Notes: generated by a model from the letters alone, not told the origin. Numbered from the stretch's first letter, positions 1 to 9,494 are shown. The stretch is 64,000 nucleotides of DNA from Idiomarina sp. X4 (GCF_002808045.1 NZ_CP025000.1:2046001-2110000), one strand, 5' to 3'. Translations and numbers: made by a program.

Positions 1-234
1 TTTATCTATAAAACGTACCAAGTCAATGGTGTTTCAAAGTGGGACGCTTACGGACAATACCTGAATTATCATGAGGGTTGGGGCGGCTATCAACGCAAAA
101 GTTATTTGAAAAAGCCTTGGTTGGTTCGCGTATCAAAAATTGTTAAGCGCCGCTCATTAACGTATGCGACGCAGCTCAAGACTTGCGAAGAAGACTTGCA
201 AAAAGGTTGGTTGTGGCGCCTTTTCTTTGGTTAG
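1..234 (+). CDS. C-terminal part of a lytic-transglycosylase-like protein (5' end outside window)
   Basis: An open frame runs from the first base to a TAG at 232-234 and gives 77 residues. The segment YHEGWGGYQ followed by a basic stretch and a KTCEEDL tail resembles the C-terminal end of SLT-type lytic transglycosylase proteins of gammaproteobacteria, which cut peptidoglycan glycan strands. The catalytic region lies outside the window, so the family call rests only on this tail. The last four bases overlap the end of the convergent corB-like gene. Partial by position, not visibly broken. Confidence 0.55.
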   Translation, partial: FIYKTYQVNGVSKWDAYGQYLNYHEGWGGYQRKSYLKKPWLVRVSKIVKRRSLTYATQLKTCEEDLQKGWLWRLFFG

Positions 235-1529
235 TCATTTTGGGTTTCTGTCGGTGCCTTGTAGAGTTCAGGCAAAACCCGAGCTTGTTTAATCATGGTG
301 TCACCGACTTCAACCAGCTCTACCGGATAGCCGCCAAGGCGCAGGCATAAGCGTGAGTCTGGTATATCACCAAACTGTTCGATGATAAGACCACTGAGTG
401 TTTTCGGACCATCCGTCGGGAAGTCCCACTCCATTTCTTTATTCAGTTCGCGAAGGTTTGCTGACCCGTCTACTACGTAAACACCATCGCTTTCTTGAGT
501 CACCGACTCGCTTGGGGCCGGTGCCATCGTAGTAGTGAAGTCACCGACAATTTCTTCCAGGATATCTTCCAGTGTTACTAAGCCTTGAATATCGCCGTAT
601 TCATCAACGACTAGCCCTATGCGCTCTTTACTGCGCTGAAATTTTAATAGCTGGACATTGAGTGGCGTGCCTTCTGGAATAAAGTAAATATCCCGTGCGG
701 CGCGCACTAATATAGACTTGTCTGCATTAAACTGGTTTTTCGTCATTAGCCGCATGACATCGCGAGCGTGCAGGAAACCTACGGCGTCGTCTATTTCGTT
801 ACGGTAAAGCAATACCCTGGTGTGTTGCCCATTGGACAATTGCTTGACGATAGACTTCCACTCATCATTAATGTCGATGCCGATAATTTCATTACGTGGC
901 ACCATCACGTCTTCTACGGTTACCTTTTCTAAGTCAAGTATGCTGACCAACATCTCCTGGTGAGAGGTGGGTATTAAATTTCCCGCTTCATTAACCACTG
1001 TCCGAAGCTCTTCGGTACTCAGTGCATCAGCCATACCAGACTGTTTTGGGTTGACTCCCAGGAGCCTCATGAATGAGTTGGTTATTGCATTAACGCCAAT
1101 GACCACCGGGTACATGACCTTAAGCAAGGGCAGCAAAATTAATGAACTTGGAAAAGAGATCTCTTCTGGGTGCAGCGCGGCAATCGTTTTAGGGGTTACT
1201 TCTGAGAATATGAGGATGATAAGAGTCAGGCCGAAAGTAGCGACGACAATACCAGCGTCACCAAACCAGCGCAAACAGATAATAGTAGCTATCGCTGAGG
1301 CACCAATGTTGACCAAATTGTTGCCAATAAGAATAAGACCAATGAGCCTGTCGGGACGGTCTAATAAATGCTGGACGCGCTTGGCTCCGCGGTGATTACT
1401 TTGCACCAGATGTCTTAGGCGATACCGGTTTATCGACATCATCCCGGTTTCAGAGCCTGAAAAGTAAGCGGATAAAAATATCAGTACGGCTAAAATAACG
1501 AGCAACAGGCTCGTCGATATCTCGTCCAA
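231..1529 (-). CDS. corB: HlyC/CorC-type CNNM-CBS membrane protein, CorB/YfjD-like
   Basis: A 432-residue inner-membrane protein. An N-terminal CNNM/DUF21 domain with about four hydrophobic segments covers roughly residues 1-190 and contains the motif YFSGSETGMMS. A CBS pair follows (about 205-335, with VEDVMVPRNEI and LVTLEDILEEIVGD), then a CorC_HlyC C-terminal domain (about 350-425). The family is linked to magnesium and cobalt efflux or homeostasis; the substrate is not proven here. It lies downstream of ypjD on the same strand with a 68-base gap, next to ffh, as in E. coli yfjD-ypjD-ffh. Length is normal for the family. Start ATG at 1527-1529. Confidence 0.9.
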   Translation of the reverse strand: MDEISTSLLLVILAVLIFLSAYFSGSETGMMSINRYRLRHLVQSNHRGAKRVQHLLDRPDRLIGLILIGNNLVNIGASAIATIICLRWFGDAGIVVATFGLTLIILIFSEVTPKTIAALHPEEISFPSSLILLPLLKVMYPVVIGVNAITNSFMRLLGVNPKQSGMADALSTEELRTVVNEAGNLIPTSHQEMLVSILDLEKVTVEDVMVPRNEIIGIDINDEWKSIVKQLSNGQHTRVLLYRNEIDDAVGFLHARDVMRLMTKNQFNADKSILVRAARDIYFIPEGTPLNVQLLKFQRSKERIGLVVDEYGDIQGLVTLEDILEEIVGDFTTTMAPAPSESVTQESDGVYVVDGSANLRELNKEMEWDFPTDGPKTLSGLIIEQFGDIPDSRLCLRLGGYPVELVEVGDTMIKQARVLPELYKAPTETQND

Positions 1530-1597
1530 CGGTTATTTCCTTACGTTAACTTAGAATGTGACAATTTAGAGTGCTGAGCGATGAAGTCAAGGGTTGT

Positions 1598-2392
1598 TTA
1601 GCCTATTAAGAAGTCTTTCACAAAACGACTTCCAAAATACCCAAGCGTGAGTAACGTGCTAGCCGTCAACGTCAATAGAACAATGAGCCGCCCACGTAGG
1701 CCGGAAACTCTATGTAAAACAAGCGCAATTAAGTAAATGACGGCTGCCAGGCTGGTTAATATGGTCTTATGTGCTTGATTCTGGGCAAACATATCTTCTA
1801 AAAATAAAAAACCACTGCCCAAGGCAACAAACAGCGCTACGGTGCCAAGTGCCAATAAATTAAAAAAGTTTCTTTCTATGGTCATTAGTGGCGGAAGCTT
1901 GTTGAGTAGCGAGTGATTTTTACGTCGTTTTAAAATACGGCTTAAGTAGCTGGTTTGTATTGCGTATAGCGTGGCCAGCGCAAGAATGCCGTAAGCAATT
2001 AGCGACAGTGCAATATGAATAAATAACGCATGTTTTGAGCTAATGTCTGCCCCGAGATGAACCGGGGTAAATACCAACAATACACAGGTTAACGCTGAAA
2101 ACAGATAAATAATGGGCTTAAGAAACAAATTACTGAAGCGCTGGAAGCGAATGAATGAGGTCACGGTGACAAATAGGGCGACCATACTCAGACTGGACGA
2201 CAGATTAATATGGTCAAAGTCATCAACAGCAAGCTGCTGAACAATAAGCCAACCATGCGCAATGATAGCGATACCTGCGGGAATAATTTGTGACGCTGGC
2301 TTATGCTCTTTACCGTTAAATACGGTTTGCAAAATGATGAAAGCACTAGCCGAATAGCCGACGACACTGATTAGCAGCAATATAAAGAGCAT
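1598..2392 (-). CDS. ypjD: YpjD-type inner membrane protein, cytochrome c assembly (CcsA-like) family
   Basis: A protein of about 264 residues with roughly eight hydrophobic segments, matching the YpjD branch of the CcsA/ResC cytochrome c assembly superfamily. Its role in that branch is not established. I do not see the tryptophan-rich haem-handling motif of true CcsA, so a direct haem-export role is doubtful. Two starts are possible in frame: GTG at 2395 and ATG at 2392. A weak AGGGA lies 10-13 bases upstream of either. It is divergent from ffh, a neighbourhood kept from E. coli. Confidence 0.85.
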   Translation of the reverse strand: MLFILLLISVVGYSASAFIILQTVFNGKEHKPASQIIPAGIAIIAHGWLIVQQLAVDDFDHINLSSSLSMVALFVTVTSFIRFQRFSNLFLKPIIYLFSALTCVLLVFTPVHLGADISSKHALFIHIALSLIAYGILALATLYAIQTSYLSRILKRRKNHSLLNKLPPLMTIERNFFNLLALGTVALFVALGSGFLFLEDMFAQNQAHKTILTSLAAVIYLIALVLHRVSGLRGRLIVLLTLTASTLLTLGYFGSRFVKDFLIG

Positions 2393-2554
2393 CACGCGCT
2401 CAGTTTCCCTGATGTTTGTTGTTCTTGATGTTGAGTATACGTTGTCAAACGGTTAAACCCAATACTTTGGGGGGCGAAACTTTCTTGCAATTCGGATATA
2501 CTGCCCCCATTCACTTTGTACGCCAGAATTCCGAAATTAAAAGAGACGACCGAT

Positions 2555-3919
2555 ATGTTTGAAAATTTATCAGAACGCCTATCGCAGACGATGCGTTCTA
2601 TCGGTGGCCGAGGTCGGCTGACAGAAGATAATATAAAGGAAACGTTACGTGAAGTGCGTATGGCGCTGCTTGAGGCTGACGTTGCGTTACCGGTTGTAAA
2701 AGATTTTATCGCAAAGGTAAAAGAACGAGCGGTTGGTACTGAGGTCAATAAAAGCCTGACACCGGGGCAGGTGTTCGTCAAAATCGTCCAGTCAGAATTA
2801 GAATCGGCGATGGGCGAGGGTAATGCCCCGTTGCAACTGAATACGCAACCACCGGCTGTGATACTAATGGCTGGCCTGCAAGGTGCGGGTAAAACGACCA
2901 GTGTTGGTAAGCTCGCCAAATTCCTCGCCGAGCGTGAGAAAAAGAAAGTGATGGTGGTTAGTGCCGACGTGTATCGACCAGCAGCCATTAAGCAGCTGGA
3001 AACCATTGCCGAGCAGGTGGGGGTTGATTTTTTCCCGTCGTCTACCGAACAAAAGCCGGTTGATATCGCCAATGCGGCCATAGCGGCAGCACGTAAACAG
3101 TTTGTCGATGTGGTTCTGGTTGATACGGCAGGTCGTCTAGCGGTCGATGAAGACATGATGACGGAAATTCAGCAACTTCACTCAAGCATTAAGCCTATTG
3201 AAACGCTGTTTGTTGTTGATGCGATGACCGGTCAGGATGCGGCGAACACGGCAAAAGCATTTAGTGATGCATTGCCTTTAACTGGTGTTATTTTGACGAA
3301 AACCGATGGTGACGCCCGTGGTGGTGCTGCATTATCGATTCGCCATATTACCGGCAAGCCCATTAAGTTTCTTGGTGTCGGCGAAAAAACGGATGCCCTG
3401 GAGGCCTTCCACCCCGATCGGGTTGCGTCACGTATTCTTGGTATGGGCGATGTGCTGTCGCTCATAGAAGAAGTCGAACAGAAGGTCGACAAGGAAAAAG
3501 CTGAGAAAGTCGCCAAGAAAGTCATGAAAAAAGGCCAGTTTTCACTGGAGGATTTTCGCGACCAGCTTGTGCAAATGCGTGAGATGGGCGGCATGATGGG
3601 GCTCATGGATAAAATGCCCGGCATGGGTAAAATGACCGATCAAATTAAAGGTCAAATGGATGATAAAATGACGCTGCGTATGGAAGCGATTATTAATTCA
3701 ATGACCCCACAGGAAAGACGTCACCCCGATGTCATTAAAGGCTCTCGTAAACGCCGTATTGCGACGGGTTCAGGAACACAAGTTCAGGACGTGAACAAGT
3801 TACTGAAGCAGTTTATGCAGATGCAAAAAATGATGAAAAAGATGAAAGGCGGTGGTCTTCAGAAAATGATGCGCGGTATGGGTGGGAAACTGCCTCCGGG
3901 AATGTTTCCAGGCCGTTAG
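2555..3919 (+). CDS. ffh: Signal recognition particle protein Ffh
   Basis: A 454-residue GTPase that binds 4.5S RNA and signal sequences and delivers nascent membrane proteins to FtsY. The N domain covers about 1-90. The G domain carries GLQGAGKTT (107-115), VLVDTAGR and the TKTDGDARGGA loop. The methionine-rich M domain (about 300-454) ends in a run of MMKKMKGGG-type residues that bind the signal peptide and RNA. The frame is open 13 codons further upstream, but the conserved start MFENLSERLS at 2555 is preferred. A hairpin follows the gene before rpsP. Confidence 0.98.
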   Translation: MFENLSERLSQTMRSIGGRGRLTEDNIKETLREVRMALLEADVALPVVKDFIAKVKERAVGTEVNKSLTPGQVFVKIVQSELESAMGEGNAPLQLNTQPPAVILMAGLQGAGKTTSVGKLAKFLAEREKKKVMVVSADVYRPAAIKQLETIAEQVGVDFFPSSTEQKPVDIANAAIAAARKQFVDVVLVDTAGRLAVDEDMMTEIQQLHSSIKPIETLFVVDAMTGQDAANTAKAFSDALPLTGVILTKTDGDARGGAALSIRHITGKPIKFLGVGEKTDALEAFHPDRVASRILGMGDVLSLIEEVEQKVDKEKAEKVAKKVMKKGQFSLEDFRDQLVQMREMGGMMGLMDKMPGMGKMTDQIKGQMDDKMTLRMEAIINSMTPQERRHPDVIKGSRKRRIATGSGTQVQDVNKLLKQFMQMQKMMKKMKGGGLQKMMRGMGGKLPPGMFPGR

Positions 3920-3969
3920 GAAAAAGCGCGTCAAGCTTGCATTTCAACGAAAAATCAGTAGAATTGCCG

Positions 3970-4006
3970 AGCCTTCCGACTCAGTCGGAGGGCTTTGCTA
4001 TTTTTT
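3970..4006 (+). terminator. Hairpin with T-rich tail between ffh and rpsP
   Basis: AGCCTTCCGAC (3970-3980) pairs with GTCGGAGGGCT (3984-3994) around a 3-base loop, with one G-T pair. A T-rich stretch follows at about 4001-4006. It can end ffh transcription or act as an attenuator ahead of the ribosomal protein operon. Confidence 0.75.
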
Positions 4007-4038
4007 ACATTTAAACAACAGTTATATTGAGGAACGCA

Positions 4039-4287
4039 ATGGTAACCATTCGTTTACAACGTGGCGGTGCTAAAAAGCGCCCCTTCTACCAAATGGTAGT
4101 TGCTGACAGTCGCCGTTCACGCGACGGTCGTTTCATCGAGAACGTAGGATTTTTTAACCCGCTAGCTCGTGGTCAGGAAGAAAAACTTCGTGTTGATGTT
4201 GACCGCATCGAGCACTGGGTAGGCAAAGGCGCACAATTATCTGAGCGCGTTGCTAAGTTAGTTAAAGATGCAAGCGCTGCGGCGTAA
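4039..4287 (+). CDS. rpsP: 30S ribosomal protein S16
   Basis: 82 residues, the usual length for bS16, beginning [17 protein letters not shown] and including the conserved [15 protein letters not shown]. The frame is open four codons further upstream, but GAGGAA at 4029-4034 is well placed for the ATG at 4039. It is the first gene of rpsP-rimM-trmD-rplS, which joins ribosome assembly with tRNA modification. Confidence 0.98.
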   Translation: MVTIRLQRGGAKKRPFYQMVVADSRRSRDGRFIENVGFFNPLARGQEEKLRVDVDRIEHWVGKGAQLSERVAKLVKDASAAA

Positions 4288-4310
4288 GCATTAATTGTTC
4301 AGGGTAGTTA

Positions 4311-4838
4311 ATGATGGCTCAGTCAGAACATATCGTTATAGGTCGCTTAGGTGCGGTGTATGGCGTAAAAGGTTGGCTGAAAGTACAGTCATTTACGCAA
4401 GACCCTGAGTCAATATTTGAATACAGCCCTTGGCTGCTCAAACAAAAAGGTGAGCAAACTATCGAAGTCGCTGAGTGGCGTCGCCACAATAAGGGACTGA
4501 TTGCTCGACTGGAAGGTGTATCCGACCGTGATCAAGCTGCGCGCCTGACCGGAGCGGATATCTGCATTACTGCAGATGAGTTGCCTGAATTAGCTGATGA
4601 TGAGTTCTACTGGCATGACCTAATCGGTTTGCAAGTGGTGAACCTTCAAGGCTATGACATGGGGGTGGTTGAACAGATAATGCCAACCGCATCGAATGAT
4701 GTGTTGGTGGTAAAAGCAAATAGCAATGATGCGTTTGGAAAGTCTGAGCGTCTTATTCCCTTTATTCAAAGTGAATATATCACTGAGATTAATCGGGAAG
4801 AGAAACGCATTCAGGTTGACTGGCCGTCTGACTTCTAA
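4311..4838 (+). CDS. rimM: Ribosome maturation factor RimM
   Basis: 175 residues. The N-terminal RimM domain opens with [24 protein letters not shown] sequence, and the PRC barrel (about 98-172) contains [12 protein letters not shown]. RimM binds S19 and aids 30S head maturation. Two ATG codons in tandem (4311 and 4314) could start it. It lies 23 bases after rpsP, and its TAA overlaps the trmD ATG by one base, which suggests translational coupling. Confidence 0.96.
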   Translation: MMAQSEHIVIGRLGAVYGVKGWLKVQSFTQDPESIFEYSPWLLKQKGEQTIEVAEWRRHNKGLIARLEGVSDRDQAARLTGADICITADELPELADDEFYWHDLIGLQVVNLQGYDMGVVEQIMPTASNDVLVVKANSNDAFGKSERLIPFIQSEYITEINREEKRIQVDWPSDF

Positions 4839-5593
4839 TGGAAGTCCCATTGAAAATTGGTGTTATTAGCTTATTTCCTGACATGTTTTCTGCCGTTACC
4901 GATTACGGTGTTACTGGTAGAGCAATAAAGGAAGGTTTATTACAGGTGAGTGTTTGGAATCCTCGTGATTTCACTCACGATCGCCATCGCACGGTCGACG
5001 ACAGACCATACGGTGGGGGGCCTGGCATGCTGATGATGGTACAGCCTTTGGTTGATGCTATTGAGGCCGCTAAAAACGACCTTGGTCAGGATACGCCGGT
5101 TATTTATCTGTCACCTCAGGGGCAAACATTGGATCATAGAGGAGTGCAGTCGCTCTCCGGTAATGATCGAATGATATTAATTGCTGGCCGTTATGAAGGC
5201 ATTGACGAACGCGTTATTGAAAAGTATGTCGATGCACAATGGTCAATTGGGGACTATGTGTTAAGCGGCGGTGAGCTACCAGCAATGGTGCTGATTGATG
5301 CTATTTCAAGATTAGTGCCCGGCGTGTTGGGGCATCAGGACTCTGCAGAGGAAGATTCTTTTGCAAATGGTTTACTGGATTGCCCGCATTACACGAGACC
5401 GGAAGTTTATAACGAGCAGCAGGTTCCCTCAGTACTTTTGAGTGGAAACCATGACAAAATACGTCGCTGGCGGTTGCAGCAGTCCTTAGGGCGAACATGG
5501 CTGCAACGTCCGGAGTTAATTAAAGACCTAGCTCTGACTGACGAGCAGGAAGCCTTGTTGAGTGAATTTATTGAACAACGGTCATCCAGCTAA
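4838..5593 (+). CDS. trmD: tRNA (guanine(37)-N1)-methyltransferase TrmD
   Basis: 251 residues. TrmD methylates N1 of G37 in tRNAs with a GG anticodon context, using S-adenosylmethionine, and so prevents +1 frameshifting. The SPOUT trefoil-knot residues are seen in [13 protein letters not shown] and [20 protein letters not shown] is also conserved. The start overlaps the rimM stop (TAATG). Length is normal. Confidence 0.98.
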   Translation: MEVPLKIGVISLFPDMFSAVTDYGVTGRAIKEGLLQVSVWNPRDFTHDRHRTVDDRPYGGGPGMLMMVQPLVDAIEAAKNDLGQDTPVIYLSPQGQTLDHRGVQSLSGNDRMILIAGRYEGIDERVIEKYVDAQWSIGDYVLSGGELPAMVLIDAISRLVPGVLGHQDSAEEDSFANGLLDCPHYTRPEVYNEQQVPSVLLSGNHDKIRRWRLQQSLGRTWLQRPELIKDLALTDEQEALLSEFIEQRSSS

Positions 5594-5628
5594 CAGCGGA
5601 CAGTTTATCTAGGATAGGAGATATAAAA

Positions 5629-5988
5629 ATGGCAAAAGTTAGCCAAAATATCATTAAAGCTCTTGAAGAAGAGCAAATGAAAAAAGATTTACCTGAGTTT
5701 GCACCAGGTGACACTGTTGTTGTAAATGTAAAAGTTAAGGAAGGCAACCGTGAACGTCTGCAGGCGTTCGAAGGTGTTGTTATCCGTGTTCGTAACCGTG
5801 GTCTTCACTCTGCATTTACGGTACGTAAAGTATCGAACGGTGAAGGTGTTGAGCGTACTTTCCAAACGCACAGCCCATTGGTAGATAGCATTAAAGTGAA
5901 GCGTCGCGGTGCAGTTCGTCGCGCGAAACTTTACTACTTGCGTGAGCGTTCAGGTAAGTCTGCACGTATTCGCGAGAAGCTTTCTTAA
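5629..5988 (+). CDS. rplS: 50S ribosomal protein L19
   Basis: 119 residues matching bL19, with [19 protein letters not shown] and the closing [17 protein letters not shown]. It sits at the 50S-30S interface. It is last in rpsP-rimM-trmD-rplS, with a good GGAG before the ATG and a strong terminator just after. Confidence 0.98.
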   Translation: MAKVSQNIIKALEEEQMKKDLPEFAPGDTVVVNVKVKEGNRERLQAFEGVVIRVRNRGLHSAFTVRKVSNGEGVERTFQTHSPLVDSIKVKRRGAVRRAKLYYLRERSGKSARIREKLS

Positions 5989-6018
5989 GAACGCGATTAA
6001 AAAACGAAATAGCAAAGA

Positions 6019-6047
6019 AAAACCCAGCCTTGAGCTGGGTTTTTTGT
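6019..6047 (+). terminator. Rho-independent terminator after rplS
   Basis: AACCCAGC (6021-6028) pairs exactly with GCTGGGTT (6034-6041) around a 5-base loop, with a run of T to 6046. It closes the ribosomal operon before the DnaJ-related gene. Confidence 0.93.
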
Positions 6048-6060
6048 TAGCCTAATTGCT

Positions 6061-6654
6061 ATGGAAGAAGACATTGAAATACTCATCCAAATTTTGGCTG
6101 AATGTTTGGACTCCCAGCATCACTGGACAGAGCATCAACTCATTGAGGCTTTGCAAGCCCAGCCGTACCAGTTTTTTGATAAAACGGCGCTGCGCGATCC
6201 CCTAAACCTGTTTCAAACGCATTTCATTTTGTTCCACAGCTTATATAAGCTGCGTGAACGTTGGCGCTTGCAAAAGAAATATGAGTTATTCATTCATACG
6301 CTGAATATTGAATGTCAGCCATGGCAGCAGGGTGAAGAAACGCTAGCCGAAAACGATCCTCTGGCGGAGTATTATTTAGACTTAAGTCAACTGAGCAATA
6401 CTTCTGAAACCGATGTCGAGTCGATGCTTAATGACTTTTGGGAAAGAATGGGGCAAGATTTTTCTACTAAGCAACGGATGCCGACCGACGAAGCTTGTGA
6501 AGTGATGGAATTAACACCGCCGTTGACCGAAAAACAAGTAAAAAAGCAGTATCGTCGCCTGGTACATAAATACCACCCCGATAAAGGCGGTAGTGTTGCT
6601 AAGATGCAAAATGTTCAAAAAGCGTACCGCGCTATTTTAGTCAGCCTTAATTAA
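6061..6654 (+). CDS. DnaJ-related protein with C-terminal J domain
   Basis: 197 residues. The N-terminal part (about 1-130) resembles the DNAJ-related family found in Vibrio and Alteromonadales. The last 60 residues form a short J domain with the HPD motif in VHKYHPDKGG. J domains stimulate Hsp70 ATPase, so it probably works with DnaK or HscA. The partner and client are unknown. No Gly/Phe or zinc region is present, so it is not a general DnaJ. It starts just after the rplS terminator and lies 10 bases before tyrA on the same strand. Confidence 0.85.
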   Translation: MEEDIEILIQILAECLDSQHHWTEHQLIEALQAQPYQFFDKTALRDPLNLFQTHFILFHSLYKLRERWRLQKKYELFIHTLNIECQPWQQGEETLAENDPLAEYYLDLSQLSNTSETDVESMLNDFWERMGQDFSTKQRMPTDEACEVMELTPPLTEKQVKKQYRRLVHKYHPDKGGSVAKMQNVQKAYRAILVSLN

Positions 6655-6664
6655 AGCGATACCC

Positions 6665-7801
6665 ATGAATAAAACACCGCAAGAAAAATTAGACGAGCTA
6701 AGGCAGTCGATAGACAGCACCGACGAAGAACTCATCCGCTTACTGGCGAAGCGCGAGGCATTAACCGCCGAAGTCGGTGATGTTAAAAAGGCCTTGCGGC
6801 AGCCGCTTTATGTTCCTGAGCGGGAAAACAAAATGATACAGGCGCGCAAACAAAAGGCGATTGAACTTGGCGTGTCAGAAGACTTTGTTGAAGACATTTT
6901 ACGCCGAATTATTCGCAACTCCTACCAAACCCAAACCGGACAGGCTAGCCAAACTTCAGCCACTCCGGAGAGGCCGGTTATTGTGGTTGGCGGCAAAGGA
7001 GCCTTAGGTGCTAAGTTTGTTGAGTTCTTTGAGCAAACTGGTTACCGAACCGTTATTGTCGATAAAGGCGACGCCTGGCCGGATGGCGAGACTTTAAGTC
7101 ATACACAGTTGGTTGTTATCAGCGTTCCCATTAATCAAACAGAAGCTGTTATCGCGTCATTACCTAAGCTACCCGATGACTGTGTTCTGGCTGATATTAC
7201 AAGTACCAAAGAAGGTCCGCTAAAAGCTATGCTGAGCGTTCATGCAGGCCCAGTGGTGGGTCTGCACCCAATGTTTGGCCCGACAATAAAGACCTTCGCA
7301 AAACAGCTAATAGTGGTTACACCGGGACGTAGAGCAGAAGAGTACCAATGGCTCATGGAACAGCTGTCTAATTGGGGAGCTCATTTATACCAAACCGACG
7401 CTGAGGCGCATGATGAAGCCATGGGCTGGGTACAAGCTTTCAGACATTTAAGCACCTTCGTGTATGGTCTGCACATGGCAAAAGAAAATGTCGATATAGA
7501 TAATCTGCTTAATGTTAGCTCGCCCATTTACCGAATGGAACTAATGATGGTCGGTCGACTCTTCGCACAGAACCCGGAGCTGTACGCCGATATTATGTTG
7601 TCTCACGGAGAGCGGACCGAGTCTATCAGCCGTTATCTGAGCTTGTTTTCAGAGTTGCTGGAAGTGCTTAAAGAAGGCAACAAAGACGAATTAATACACT
7701 TATACAGCGAAGCACAAACGTATTTTGGTGACTTTTCACAGCAGTTCTTAAAAGAGAGTGAAGCACTGGTTCAGTTGGCTGATGATCAGCGCTTTAAATA
7801 G
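6665..7801 (+). CDS. tyrA: Bifunctional chorismate mutase / prephenate dehydrogenase TyrA
   Basis: 378 residues. An AroQ chorismate mutase domain (about 1-90) is fused to a prephenate dehydrogenase (about 100-375) with the NAD-binding GGKGALGAKFVEFFEQTG and the conserved VVGLHPMFGP and GWVQAFRHL. It makes 4-hydroxyphenylpyruvate for tyrosine. The T-fusion and length match the E. coli enzyme. No leader peptide or attenuator was seen upstream, because the DnaJ-related gene ends 10 bases before it. Confidence 0.97.
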   Translation: MNKTPQEKLDELRQSIDSTDEELIRLLAKREALTAEVGDVKKALRQPLYVPERENKMIQARKQKAIELGVSEDFVEDILRRIIRNSYQTQTGQASQTSATPERPVIVVGGKGALGAKFVEFFEQTGYRTVIVDKGDAWPDGETLSHTQLVVISVPINQTEAVIASLPKLPDDCVLADITSTKEGPLKAMLSVHAGPVVGLHPMFGPTIKTFAKQLIVVTPGRRAEEYQWLMEQLSNWGAHLYQTDAEAHDEAMGWVQAFRHLSTFVYGLHMAKENVDIDNLLNVSSPIYRMELMMVGRLFAQNPELYADIMLSHGERTESISRYLSLFSELLEVLKEGNKDELIHLYSEAQTYFGDFSQQFLKESEALVQLADDQRFK

Positions 7802-7803
7802 TA

Positions 7804-8166
7804 TTAAGGCTTCACATACTCGTTGAACAGCTCCTCCAATGCTTCGGGAGAAACCGGTTTGTGCAACGTCGCGTCCATGCCAGCCTCACGGCACGCTGTC
7901 ATTTCACTGGCGCTTTGGTGGCTGGTTATGGCGATAATGGGCGTATTTTCAAATTCAGGCTGACCACGCAGGGTTTTGCAAACCTCAGCACCCGACATAT
8001 CAGGCATTTCGTAATCAAGGAAAATGAGGTTGGGCATTGTTTTGGCTTGAGTCAGTGCTTCTTCACCAGTGGTTGCGGTAAGAATCTCGACATTGTATTG
8101 GCCGAGCATCGCTTTTAGGACTTCCAGACTAATAAAGTCATCGTCAGCAATTAAAACTTTCGTCAT
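7804..8166 (-). CDS. Single-domain response regulator (CheY-like receiver)
   Basis: 120 residues forming one receiver domain: acidic pocket DDD at 8-10, phosphoacceptor Asp51 in FLDYEMPDMSG, Thr81 and Lys103 in LHKPVS. All key residues are present, so it should be phosphorylatable. There is no output domain, so it must act by protein contact or phosphorelay. No kinase lies beside it. It converges on tyrA with a two-base gap and diverges from the cytochrome b561 gene. Confidence 0.93.
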   Translation of the reverse strand: MTKVLIADDDFISLEVLKAMLGQYNVEILTATTGEEALTQAKTMPNLIFLDYEMPDMSGAEVCKTLRGQPEFENTPIIAITSHQSASEMTACREAGMDATLHKPVSPEALEELFNEYVKP

Positions 8167-8244
8167 GCCTACTACCTTTTTTATTGAATTAACTATACCC
8201 TAGCACCTGGTATCGAGTTTTCCTAGTGTTTTGGAGTTAACACG

Positions 8245-8889
8245 ATGATTCAGAAAGAGAATTCTGTAAAGGTTTGGGACAGCTTTGTACGCCTTTTTCA
8301 TCTGATGATCATTTTATTGGTGATTGGGTTATGGTGGACCGCTGATAACGGTCGTATGGACTTGCATAAAGACTTTGGTGTCGCCATTTTGTCGCTGTTA
8401 GTAATGCGAGTTGCGTGGGGTATCTTTGGTAGTAATAACGCCCGTTTTAACGCCTTTGTGCGTTCTCCTTTACGCATTCCCTCTCATTTGAAAACGCTTT
8501 TTAATGGTCAATACCAGCCGGAAACCACTCATAGTACAGCCGGTGGCTGGGCCGTGCTGCTAATGTTAGCTTTGCTTATTGCTCAGGCTGTGACCGGACT
8601 TTTCTCTAGTGATGGCATTTTATTTTCAGGACCGTTAGCGAGCTGGGTGTCGTCTGACACACAAGAATTGCTGACTGACTGGCATAAAACCCAGTTTGAC
8701 GCGATATTAGTTGTTATCGCATTGCATATTTTAGCGGTTGCTATGTATCGTCTGAAGGGCATTAAATTAGTTGGTGCGATGGTTCACGGCTATAAAAATA
8801 CCACACAACCGGCGCCGCAATTAAAGCCAGGATGGCAAGGTTTACTGCTGGCGATAGCTGTGTGGTTGCTCTTTATGTTATTGCTTTAA
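8245..8889 (+). CDS. Cytochrome b561-type membrane protein
   Basis: 214 residues with about four to five hydrophobic segments and candidate haem-ligating histidines (in RLFHLMI, MDLHKDF and two C-terminal positions including ALHILA). It fits the b-type cytochrome b561 / hydrogenase-cytochrome-subunit family. It converges with the cytochrome c' gene with a one-base gap, so the two may form a redox pair, but transcription is convergent and the partnership is inferred. It could accept electrons from quinol and pass them to the periplasmic cytochrome. Confidence 0.85.
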   Translation: MIQKENSVKVWDSFVRLFHLMIILLVIGLWWTADNGRMDLHKDFGVAILSLLVMRVAWGIFGSNNARFNAFVRSPLRIPSHLKTLFNGQYQPETTHSTAGGWAVLLMLALLIAQAVTGLFSSDGILFSGPLASWVSSDTQELLTDWHKTQFDAILVVIALHILAVAMYRLKGIKLVGAMVHGYKNTTQPAPQLKPGWQGLLLAIAVWLLFMLLL

Positions 8890-8890
8890 T

Positions 8891-9355
8891 TCAGTCTTTA
8901 TATTCGTCGTGACAGCCTTTACAGGTTTGTGCTGCGTTCATAAATACAGGCTTGATGTTATCCATTGAGCCTGTTTTAGCTGCAGCGGCGAGCTCTGATG
9001 CATATTGCTGTAAGTCATTCGAGCGTTGCTGGAAATCTTCCCAATTATCCCAGATAGCAGTTAGCGCATCGGTATTGTCGCCTGGCATAGCGCCTTCGAC
9101 CGCAAAGCCGCTCCATGGAATACCGGCTAAACTTTCGAAATCATTTGCGCGGTTCGCAAACACCTGTGCGTCGTAGTTCACTTCGCCTTTCACCATTTCA
9201 GCCATAGCCGCGAAGTTTTGCTGCATAATAGACAAGGCTTTTTGGCGGTACTCAACAGCCTTTTCGCCGTCGTTAAATGCGTGCTCGTTAGCGATACTGC
9301 TGGCAGATAAACTAAGAGCAACGCTCGCAAAAAGTACGGACAGTGATTTTTTCAT
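8891..9355 (-). CDS. Cytochrome c' (class II c-type cytochrome)
   Basis: 154 residues with an N-terminal signal peptide (cleavage probably after SSIANE-like residues near 22-24). The C-terminal haem motif CKGCH has Cys145, Cys148 and His149, as expected for class II cytochromes with a C-terminal haem. The mature part looks like a four-helix bundle. Cytochrome c' proteins bind NO and may buffer nitrosative stress or transfer electrons. It is next to cytochrome b561. Confidence 0.93.
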   Translation of the reverse strand: MKKSLSVLFASVALSLSASSIANEHAFNDGEKAVEYRQKALSIMQQNFAAMAEMVKGEVNYDAQVFANRANDFESLAGIPWSGFAVEGAMPGDNTDALTAIWDNWEDFQQRSNDLQQYASELAAAAKTGSMDNIKPVFMNAAQTCKGCHDEYKD

Positions 9356-9494
9356 TGGATATTCTCCTTATTATCGTGCACTTACCGTTAATAATACACG
9401 ATTTATCGGTTCGTGCTTGTTTCTAACATAATTAAGGCTTTAACTGGTAGACGAAATAATAAAAGAAAATCTCATTAGAGTGGGGAACAAACTC

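Noticed and set aside
967..1395. A 142-codon frame opposite the corB-like gene
   Set aside because: It is antisense to a well-supported family member and has no motif of its own.
2392..3156. A long frame opposite ffh
   Set aside because: Antisense shadow of ffh with Ser- and Thr-rich composition and no family pattern.
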